Assembly: GCA_027704905.1 (NCBI GenBank)
Contig: CM051002.1
Location: 13,197,930 to 13,261,929 of the forward strand
Length of the DNA: 64,000 bases
Source of the DNA: Muraenolepis orangiensis
Taxonomy: Eukaryota; Chordata; Actinopteri; Gadiformes; Muraenolepididae
Reading direction: 5' to 3'
The position numbers were made by a program, and so were the translations under genes. The notes under the pieces are model-generated. The model ran no database searches and was not told the origin of the DNA. It worked only from the letters and a program-made list of their open reading frames with translations. Below are positions 1 to 64,000 of this stretch, in pieces. Position 1 is the stretch's first letter. Each line of letters opens with the position of its first letter.

Positions 1-713
1 TACGATGACCTGGCGACCCGTGTCACCCTACCAGCACTTGTTGTGACACCACGTCTGCCTGACCTCTACTGCGGCCCTGTGACCCCCACATCGCCACCGG
101 TACTCACGTTGGTGAGCCAACCCCGGCGACAGGGACTATTCCATGGGCTAGTCACATAATGGACACATGATTTATAATCACATAATCTGGGGGTGGGTTA
201 TACAGGCATTTATTCACATTTTTGTGTGTTTGGTTATTTATATTTTCCTCAGCCTTTACACATTGGTATGTTAAAGACTCTGGGGGAGATAGAGAATATG
301 CTATACAGCGCCTCTATAAGAGACGGCCCTGCACAGTAGCGCAGCGACCGGAACAGGAAGCTGAGACGCTATTTGTAAATACACCCGCGGTCATCCGAGA
401 CTTGTTTGTATATTGTCGTAGTCCTTTAATAAACTGGATGGAACAAATGGAATCGTTCTTATTTAGTTTAATAATTAATCGACTATCAAAATAATTATTG
501 GTTGCAGCTCTGAAGTATCTCTGCTTTTTGTTGTTGTTGTTGGGGGAACTGGATTTGCATCCCGGCAGTTTGGATCTGGATTTGAAACTTCTAAAAAAAA
601 ATCTGTAAAAGATAATAATCAATTCACCAAAAACCCATCAGAGTAACCGATGACAATCCATTCAGCAAAACAAACCAAATGTATGAATTCACCAAAGCTT
701 GACACTCACCAAC

Positions 714-745
<32 letters not shown>

Positions 746-831
746 CGAGAGCGAGAGATGAACAGACATCATATAGAGATAAGATAGATGAACACAGAGA
801 GAGATGGGAGGGGAGGAGAGTTGGGGGGTAC
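1..831. other. celsr2: celsr2 intron 18 (partial), no gene seen
   Basis: No reading frame here matches the continuation of the CELSR2 GAIN domain. Short frames on both strands lack similarity that I recognise. A (GA)n/(GAGC)n stretch sits at 714-760 and AT-rich sequence at 450-660. A GTGAGT-like site occurs on the minus strand near 113-118, but the frame before it does not resemble CELSR2. Confidence 0.6.
720..757. repeat. (GA)n / GAGC microsatellite
   Basis: Mostly (GA)n with GAGC interruptions; CT on the celsr2 sense strand, in intron 18. Confidence 0.9.
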
Positions 832-44734
<43,903 letters not shown>

Positions 44735-45499
44735 CGCTCCTCAGTAGTGTTTATCCAGTTTAAGAGTGATTTCTCGCCGCACACGCTCATCTAAACTTTC
44801 CGCCTGTGCGTTTCCCTTTGTGGTAGTGTATCCATTCTTTTTGCGCCGCACTTCCGCAGGTAATTAACCGTTACTCAAAACGTCTTTTAAACACACCGCA
44901 GTAACCTCGCCGATGCTTCTCATCCAAAACACGCCGATAACCCCCAACTCCGTCCGCACGACTCCGCATGAATGAAAAAAATGGCTCCTGCTACCCCCCC
45001 CAGCCGCCTTGAGGCTTCTCATTATCGTGAACCTGTTTCAGTGTGTGTGTGTGTGTGTGTAAGGGGCGCTCGCGGAAGAGGGGGGGGGGGGGAAGATGGG
45101 AGAGCAATGCTGATAGAGCTATCCCACGGGGTCCTTACACGACCCATGGCGCTTGACTAGTGGAAAGAGAAGTTATGTCCATATCAGTTTATTATACCGA
45201 AATCTTAGTTGATATTTCAATGGAACAGTTGTGCTCTATCAATCAACATCATTACATATGCCTAACCCCCCCCCCCCCGCAACCCCAGAACATTTGAGTG
45301 TTTAGTTCCCCTTTTCTCCATGTTAAATGTAAATTAAGTGAACATTATAATTACAAATATTTTAACCTTTTTCCAATGCCACACACTACCGGGGCAGTAT
45401 ATGCAATTATCCATTTGCATTGCTGTATGTGTTTATAGTTGATCTCTTCCACGGTCTTTTTGTCCGAATAACCATGGAATACAAGTCTATGCCAAATGT

Positions 45500-45565
45500 G
45501 TTTCGCTGTACTGTACGTGTGCTGTGCAGTGACAATACATTTGAATCTTATCTTTGAATCTAATA
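45500..45565 (+). repeat. dispersed repeat, copy C
   Basis: GTTTCGCTGTACTGTACGTG then TGCTGTGCAGTGACAATACA then TTTGAATCTTATC. Reverse complement matches 63729-63810 over about 75 bp. Confidence 0.65.
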
Positions 45566-47190
45566 AAATATGTAGTCTGCACAGCAATGGTAAAAGTCAA
45601 CATCAGGTATTATTCAACGTACGGAGCGTTCATTTCAGGCTGAATTGAGATGTGCTGACACCTACTGGCCTGTTTGAGGTAGTACATGTTAAGGTGCTGG
45701 TTGGGAACGGATCGTTTCCATGGCACAGTAGTATATTATATTTGCTTATATTATTAAGATGGTTAAATGTCATATAGATATAGCACACATACAATTTGGA
45801 TTGTTTGGTAGCCCTTTGTGGACTTAGGATAGGAGCGACATTTGTGTTCCATATACAGCATTTAAAAGGGTCCCATGGTTTTATAAATACACTTCTATTT
45901 ACACATGAAAATGCTTTTCAATTGAGATAGAATTCGATTTATATGTATTGAATATAACCAAGAGGCCAGCCTATAGAGATAGATTTGATCAGGCTGCCGG
46001 TAAACTAAAGTGACGTAATAAGCTAAAGTCATACGTCTCATTAAATAGTGTAGTCGACTAAGCAGGCTCACCTAATATTACAAAAAAGGAGGAAAGTTGA
46101 AGAATGACCCAAGCTTCATCTATGCATCTCTCATAGGGATGTAAATGTTTACTAATTGGGTTAATTAAGACGAAGTAACTTGATCTACAGAAAAGGTTGT
46201 GTCTGTTGCTTTAATTCGTGTGTGTGCGTGGTGGCGATTACTCCCAGGTCTCCAGGGTAACATTAGGCCCATGCAACGCACGGTCTAACAAATGAAGACT
46301 TTCCAGCGTCAATAGAATTATGATTCATAACTCAAGCCAAGCAGCGCTTTTTACCGTTTTTATTGTTGCTGGAGGCTCTAATACAATATGAATCATAAGC
46401 TTTACAAAATAAAAACAAAATACAACAAAAGATTCCCCTCCGAAACGGAAATGGTAAAAAGTTTCCGTTAAGACGCAAAGACAAACTGTGACCCCCAACA
46501 TAGACAGACGAGAGAGAGAGAGACAGAGTGAGAGAGAGAGAGAGAGAGAGACAGCGAAAGAGAGAGAGACAGCGAGAGAGAGAGAGAGTGAGAGTAGGAT
46601 AGCGCAACAAAGGTGAGACCATTATTCATGTTATACACAGTGTAAAGCGAGGGTGTGTGTGTGTGTGTGCTTAATGGTATGGGTATGTACAGTGAATTTA
46701 ACAGTCCATTCCCACATTTTGTAAAACCATTTTCTACCCACTTCCAACTCCCACACTCCCCAAAGCCCAGAGACCACCACCACCACCACCCTCTCTCTCA
46801 CCCCCACCATACCTCTGAGCGATGGCAGCTACATTGACAAGTCAGGTTTTCTTAGATACATTAAGGGGCGCTTTAGTTTGGATGGACAAAAAACAAACTA
46901 AAATAAACTGGTGAAAGCAATAAACGAGGATGTAAAACGAGGACTATTTGATAGTCTTGCCAAAAGCCCCTTTCCCCCCCCCTCCCTAAAAACAGTATAG
47001 TCTGCCTTGTCAATCACACAGTTCTGGACGACGTCATCAGTAACTATCAGTAACTGTCACAATACTATCATTATATTCATAGTGCGAGAGAGAGACAGAG
47101 GGAGCCAGAGAGAGAGAGAGAGAGGATGGAGGGAGTAAACGGCGTTCATGGTGAATGAGATGCCTCAACAAAACCAAAAAGCGTGAGTGT

Positions 47191-47196
47191 TTTATT
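47191..47196 (-). promoter_or_regulatory. capzb: candidate capzb polyadenylation signal
   Basis: AATAAA on the minus strand, about 230 nt beyond the beta2 stop. Another AATAAA-type site lies near 46359-46364, so the 3' UTR may be longer. No transcript evidence. Confidence 0.35.
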
Positions 47197-47349
47197 TGAA
47201 AAATAAAGCTACGAATTTTCCTAATTTTTTTTTTTTGTGTCGTTTTGTCCACGAATGAAACAAAATAGGGTGCAGCAATATTGAGACGGTCGTAGAGGGA
47301 GAGAGACGTAAATAAACAGGAAGAGAAGAGACGATGGAGAGAAAGAGAG

Positions 47350-47380
<31 letters not shown>

Positions 47381-47423
47381 TATGGACAGAGAGAGAGACA
47401 AAAGGACACGGGCCGCAGTGTCT

Positions 47424-57135
<9,712 letters not shown>

Positions 57136-58165
57136 GTCTGCGGAGCTCTGCGGCGATGTCAGTGGGGGGGAATGGTTTCACCGATGACCCTGCAATGTAT
57201 AACGAATGCGTTTTATAAATCGTTCCCCGCGACTTTTGCAGTTTTTTGTCCTCCCCACAGAATATTTGATGTTTTTCTTTTCGCCTCCCTTTAACAGAGC
57301 CCAACCCTGTCAGCGAAATCACTTCCTCAACCGGGGTACAGGAAGGAGGCCGGAGACAAACAAGCGCCGCTTGCATGTCCGGGTCACTGTCGTCTCGCTT
57401 CTCAACAGCCAATCGCGAAGTAGTAAGAAATGCATTGCCAAGTATGGAAAGAGAGGGGTGGTGCAGTGGAAGAGAGACATGGGATCAAGTCATTGCACTG
57501 ATAAATGCAACATTTCCCAGTCACGTTGTAAACATTTTTTCTTGTAAGATTTTTCCTTCCTAAAATTATTCTCTATTTAAGAGAATACCACACTCATTGT
57601 AAGCAAGTCCCACCAGGTTTCACATCCAAAACCTCTGCACATGTGATGAGGGTTATAGAGATCATTTCTAAATTATCTTCTACAACAAATGGACGTCGGT
57701 AATGTAGTAGAGAATACTTCAATACGGGGCGATAAAAACAATAGATTCATGCCTGTATAATAAATCTGATAAAATAATAATAATAATTAATAATTAAAAA
57801 TAAAGAATGTGATAACTGAATTATCCATACGATAATTGAATGAATCCATGCGGTTAACAATGTAATTATATTTCCATTGTACATAAAATAAGAAATAAAA
57901 TAATAATAATAATAATAATACATTTTGAATTTATTTACAGATTTTTCCTATGAAAATGAATTGATGATTTGTATGAAAAAAGGCTATATATTAAGGGATA
58001 CAGCTGCTTCTGTAGACACAGTTCCTTTATTTTCTTGAAACGGTATCGTGATCAATGCATGTGAAAGGGAAACCATATGTACATGAGAACATAACGCTCT
58101 AGAGAAGGTCACATGACTTCGCTCACACATCGCGATTTTGCCAGCATTTCCTGACTGCCATAAGC
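57136..58165. promoter_or_regulatory. divergent capzb / micos10 promoter interval
   Basis: The two start codons are 1.03 kb apart and point away from each other. The capzb side contains CCAAT at 57409-57413 followed by TCGCGA. The micos10 side has GTCACATGAC (58108-58117, E-box-like) and another ATCGCGA shortly before the ATG. The middle, 57560-57960, is AT-rich with an (AAT)n stretch. Shared control is an inference from spacing. Confidence 0.55.
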
Positions 58166-60429
<2,264 letters not shown>

Positions 60430-60593
60430 GGGACTGGCCGGGGGGGGGGGACTATGGTGTAACAGTTCCCTGTGATCTCTCTTGTCAACAAGTTGTTTCA
60501 CATATTGCTGCAGATTTTTGTGTGTAAATGGTACCACCCCAATGATGTTCTTATGTGTGTGTGTTATGGAAGGGGGCAGTTGTTGTATATTTA

Positions 60594-60599
60594 ATTAAA
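60594..60599 (+). promoter_or_regulatory. micos10: candidate micos10 polyadenylation signal
   Basis: ATTAAA variant 165 nt after the stop codon, followed by GT-rich sequence (TGCGGGTGTGTGG) that could act as the downstream element. Confidence 0.45.
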
Positions 60600-61210
60600 G
60601 TATTATGAACTGCTTGCGGGTGTGTGGTATTTTTTTGTTTGTTGGTGAAAATGTGTGTGTATGCACGAGGAGGAGAAATGGGCTGCGGAGGTCGGAGGTA
60701 ACGGAGTGTTAATGAGTCGTGGGGACTGGGTCTCCTGCTGTTTTGGAATGGAAGCCAGGTTTCCCATCTGCAGCCCTGAAAGCGAGCAGAACGATTTTGC
60801 AAAATAATGGTCTTAAGAGTTGGAGGACTTTCTATTGACTTGACTGAAAAAACAAGAACAAAGATCACATTTCGGCTGCAGACTCGACCTTTTCATTTGT
60901 AACGACAACCAGCAGTCTCTCGCTCTCTCTCGCTCTCTCATGAGAGAGCGTGACTAGCAGGTAACCGGCGGCCTTTTCACTCATACGACTCCAAGCATTA
61001 ACCAGCTCAGGAAATAAAGTGGACAGATTTACAGGTTTTGGTAATGAAGGCCAAGTTTGTTTATGCTATGTTTGTGTCAGAAGAACTGGTGTCGAAGAAC
61101 TGGTGCGTTCGCTGTAGTTATTGGCTGAGTACCTTTTTGGCAACACTGTCAAGTCTGTGATTGATCACTTATGTGTTTTTGGGGCCCCACTCAAGTCAGT
61201 TTATTTATTT

Positions 61211-61212
61211 GT

Positions 61213-61259
<47 letters not shown>
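61211..61259. repeat. (GT)n microsatellite
   Basis: Array of ~49 bp downstream of micos10. Confidence 0.94.
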
Positions 61260-61260
<1 letters not shown>

Positions 61261-62226
61261 CTCATGCACACCCACGTTTGTACAGCCCCCCTGGTGCAAC
61301 AGAATTTGCGGAATGCAAAGGAATGCCATTTCTGCAGCTTGGTCTTATTGCTAACAGGTGAGTTCTGTGTTCTGCAGCTATATATAAAAAAAAAAAAAAA
61401 GCACATGTAACACACTTTCAGATCAAGGGAGGCGAGGGTACATGTCCAACCCCCCCCCCCCCCCCCCTTCCTCCCTAACCCCTCCTTGTCTGCCATCCTC
61501 GTGGTTCTCTTCAGCTGGAGACTGTCGGGTAAGGTCAGCAGTGTGGGAGCAGGTACAGGGCATTAAGATGATTCAGGATAACAAGCTGGGTGTGTGCACT
61601 TTGCCAACAGTGTGTTACTCCCAACGTGAAATGTAACACTTGTAATAAATGTAATTTCCGATTGTAATATATTGTCATATTGGGTTTGAATTGTTCATGA
61701 GGTCGGTTATGGTCTGTGTATTGGTATAACTATTTAAAAGTTGTAAAATGTGTTAAGACAGTTAAAGAAAAGTAGTTAAAAGTATAAAGGACAGTGCTGA
61801 ATTAGCCTACACTAATAGTAACCTGTCTATATGTCTATATAGTGCATCTGGGACTTGGGACTGTATTAAATTAAATTAAATTCAACTAAATAAAACAATT
61901 TAATTGGGTTACTATTTTCTCTGAACATACACTTTTGAGCTTGACAACTTAGTGCAACATTTCGCATAGTTTTAATATTGATTTAAATTATATTAAACAA
62001 GATAAGTCCGATTCTGTAGGCTACTCATGTCTACAAAACGTGACGTGTTGTGATGTGTTAAACGGGCTTCTAACGGTGACTTCTAACCGTGACCTGATGC
62101 ACAAAGGGTCAACTTTCACTCCTGCGTGGGGAAACTTTTGAAAGCTGCCAAACTACATTTTCCCTCCCCGTTTTCTTTCGTCCAACAACGGCACAGCGTG
62201 ATCCCCGTCTCACAGACCTCACCGCC

Positions 62227-62232
62227 TATAAA
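62227..62232 (+). promoter_or_regulatory. nbl1: candidate nbl1 TATA box
   Basis: TATAAA inside a 26-bp near-duplicate (62225-62249 and 62250-62276; only the first copy keeps TATAAA). A start about 30 bp downstream would put the transcript start near 62258, ahead of the GC-rich probable first exon ending at 62689. Confidence 0.4.
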
Positions 62233-62257
62233 CCCTGCCCAGATGAACCTCTCCTAA

Positions 62258-62689
62258 ACCCTGCCCAAAATGAACCTTTCCAAGCTCGACTAATAGCTCA
62301 GGGGTGCTCGGGGAGACGACAGCGCAGCGATTTGACTAGAGAAGAAGTGAAGTTTTGGGAGGGAATTTAATAACTGGACGGAAAGTGAACAAAGGGAGGG
62401 AAGCGAGTGGACGGACACATACGCTTATCTCTCTCCATCCTTCTTCTCCCGTCACCCCCTTGCTCTCTTTTCTTCTTTCGAACGCGGTTGATAAAGGACC
62501 TCGTTTTTGTTGACGTTGATTTCCTCCTGGTCTTCGATACTCTACGCGAAATTTTTAATTAAATACCGACGTCTTTACCTACCCTATCGATTTCGTGTGT
62601 CCCCTTGCTAGACTTGTTTAGTCTTCCAGGGCTCAGCGGGACGCTGTCCGGCGGTCCGTCGGCGGTCGTGTTGGACGGGTCTTCTGTGG
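62258..62689 (+). other. nbl1: probable nbl1 non-coding exon 1
   Basis: GC-rich, pyrimidine-rich segment ending in a strong donor, TGTGG|GTGAGT (62690). No ATG-initiated frame in it continues into the next exon. The left boundary is set only from the TATA-like site. Inference. Confidence 0.45.
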
Positions 62690-63456
62690 GTGAGTCCAAC
62701 CAAAGTTTTACACGACGACTTCAACAATAGACTAGATAACCTGGACCAGGTGTGATTTTTCTGATCCTTCATTTTTCAAATGTTGTGATGACAAGATTCG
62801 TGTCCCTGACGTCTTTAGGAGTTGGAGCTTGTTACACGACTTCATCCTCATCACCGTATTGTGATTAATGGGATTGATCTTTCGAGAAGGCGAACAGTCA
62901 CGACACGTTGCGTCGTTGAATATCTTAACAAATAAATAGCCGTATATTTGTGTTTTTCTCAAGTAGTGTAAATGCCCATTTAACTGGAGTGGAGGTATGC
63001 GAACAAAAACTTCAAAACAAGCTTGTAAATAGCACGACGTGGGTGACCGACTGTTTTATAGGCTCACCCAAGGGAAAGCTGTTCTCTCGATAGTAAATGA
63101 CGACGCCTGCCCGAGGAGAGTTGAAAGAACAAAGTTTAACGCTCGTGGTTTATTGGAGTCAGGTGGTCGCTGAGACCCCCCCCCCCCCCAGTCTGAACCG
63201 TCCTGGTTTGCCATATGGTCGTTAAGATTGCATCTATGCCATGATCTCAAACCCAAAAAATCTGAAAAAAGAATGATCCTTGTAACACAAATCCCGCTCG
63301 GTTTAATCGATTGCTCTCCTTAAAGGACAAAAAAAAAAACACATTCGTTGTCATATAAAATAATCGTATGGTAATGTGTGATGTAAGGTACAGCGACGAA
63401 TGTGTGAATTGTGTTCTGCATATGTGTATTGTGTGTGCACCTTTTTAGACGCAGTC
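62690..63456. other. nbl1: probable nbl1 intron 1 and exon 2 leader
   Basis: No gene seen on either strand. A C run is at 63176-63189 and an A run at 63330-63340. Confidence 0.55.
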
Positions 63457-63629
63457 ATGTGGCCGAAAATTGTGATTTGCTGCGCACTTCTTGCGCTGCA
63501 TTCGGCGGCACCGCCTGCACACATCAACCGTCTGGCGCTGTTCCCCGACAAGAGTGCTTGGTGCGAGGCCAAGAACATCACACAGATAGTCGGTCACACA
63601 GGATGTCAGCCTCGATCCATTCAGAACAG
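63457..63629 (+). CDS. nbl1: nbl1 first coding exon (DAN-family BMP antagonist; partial gene)
   Basis: Secreted cystine-knot BMP antagonist (neuroblastoma suppressor 1 / DAN). The exon begins at ttttag|ACGCAGTC, 8 nt before the ATG. It encodes a signal peptide (MWPKIVICCALLALHSAAPP) and the start of the mature protein: INRLALFPDKSAWCEAKNIT then QIVGHTGCQPRSIQN, with Arg split by the donor AACAG|GTCAGA. Human NBL1 has INKLALFPDKSAWCEAKNIT at the same place. Cysteines of CEAK and GC begin the cystine knot; the rest of the knot lies past the right edge. Confidence 0.95.
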
Positions 63630-64000
63630 GTCAGAAGGAAAAGACATGAACATGTGTCTTCTTATTGTATTCACATATATGCCTAGAGACTCATTTGGTT
63701 ATTAATGGTAATTGGATTGTATTGATTGTATTAGATTCGATTCGATTCAAATGTATTGTCATTGCACAGCACAGTAGTATAGTACAGCGAATATAATTTG
63801 GCATCAAAGTGCAAATGTTGCAGTAAAGTGCATGGGAATATATAATGTACAGTCTATAAAAACACGACTACTAAAAACAGGTATAAAATATAAACACGTA
63901 TAGAGTAGGCATGAGATGTGTGCCGAGACATGGGTATTATGTACTGCGCAAAGCTACTTTTAATACCTATTTGGTGAATATTCTAGTATGTAGAGTGTCA
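63630..64000. other. nbl1: nbl1 intron 2 (partial)
   Basis: Starts with the GTCAGA donor. Contains a minus-oriented copy of a dispersed repeat at about 63729-63810. No further exon found before the edge. Confidence 0.6.
63729..63810 (-). repeat. dispersed repeat, copy D
   Basis: On the plus strand: GATTCAAATGTATTGTCATT then GCACAGCACAGTAGTATAGT then ACAGCGAA. The minus strand reads in the same sense as copy C. Confidence 0.65.

Larger units (their letters stand above)
44735..47423. other. celsr2 5' flank / capzb 3' flank
   Basis: 2.7 kb separates the capzb beta2 stop from the celsr2 start; both genes run right to left. It should contain the celsr2 5' UTR and promoter and the capzb 3' UTR. 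A short (GT)n/G-run lies at 45042-45092 and a C run at 45267-45279. A copy of a dispersed repeat is at 45500-45565. GA repeats are at 46510-46595 and 47340-47380. Confidence 0.7.
60430..62226. other. micos10-nbl1 intergenic region
   Basis: Includes the micos10 3' UTR. A (GT)n tract lies at 61211-61259, a C run at 61450-61467, and AT-rich sequence at 61640-62030. Short frames near 61.1-61.6 kb have no recognisable similarity. A direct duplication of a 13-bp element (CTTCTAACSGTGA) occurs at 62067-62093. Confidence 0.65.

Noticed and set aside
1..150. Possible next celsr2 exon with a GTGAGT donor on the minus strand
   Set aside because: The frame before the donor does not resemble the conserved GAIN continuation of CELSR2.
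222..494. 90-codon plus-strand frame
   Set aside because: No similarity, and intronic by position.
61121..61636. Short plus-strand frames between micos10 and nbl1
   Set aside because: Pass through (GT)n and C runs; no conserved protein or consistent splice pattern.

Overview
The window is nuclear DNA of a ray-finned (teleost) fish. It carries intron-containing vertebrate genes with canonical GT-AG splice sites, one degenerate tRNA-type SINE, and very many microsatellites: (AC)n/(GT)n tracts of 50-190 bp, (GA)n/(CT)n tracts and pure G or C runs of 15-28 bp. That simple-repeat load resembles gadiform (cod-like) genomes, but this is an inference. No prokaryotic, viral, CRISPR or mobile-island feature was seen.

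Four genes were identified by protein similarity recalled from vertebrate families. (1) celsr2, minus strand, 832-44734: 18 consecutive coding exons (2216 codons) of the flamingo-type adhesion GPCR CELSR2, from the initiator Met through nine cadherin repeats, the EGF/laminin-G region, the laminin-EGF module, the hormone-receptor motif and the start of the GAIN domain. The rest of GAIN, the GPS, the seven-helix domain and the tail lie beyond the left edge. (2) capzb, minus strand, 47424-57135: a complete actin-capping protein beta subunit gene with both alternative C-terminal exons (beta1, muscle type; beta2, non-muscle type). (3) micos10, plus strand, 58166-60429: a complete four-exon gene for the small cristae-shaping protein Mic10. 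(4) nbl1, plus strand, from about 62.26 kb past the right edge: first coding exon of the DAN-family BMP antagonist, with a probable non-coding first exon and TATA box upstream.

Layout: 1-44.7 kb is celsr2, with a 14.8 kb first intron; 44.7-47.4 kb is the celsr2 promoter side and capzb 3' side; 47.4-57.1 kb is capzb; 57.1-58.2 kb is a divergent capzb/micos10 promoter interval; 58.2-60.4 kb is micos10; 60.4-62.2 kb is intergenic; the rest is the 5' part of nbl1. The capzb-micos10-nbl1 order and strands match human 1p36. celsr2 directly downstream of capzb differs from human, where CELSR2 is on the other arm of chromosome 1. The products act in unrelated processes: planar polarity and adhesion signalling, actin barbed-end capping, mitochondrial cristae junctions and BMP antagonism.

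The most unusual observations concern repeats touching splicing signals. A ~42-45 bp minisatellite abuts the celsr2 exon 3 donor, and its units contain mutated copies of that donor. A C28 run forms the polypyrimidine tract of the capzb beta2 exon. A (UG)n tract and a small duplicated exon edge lie just downstream of the capzb beta1 exon. A (UG)72 tract precedes micos10 exon 3. I saw nothing that I would call a new biological system.
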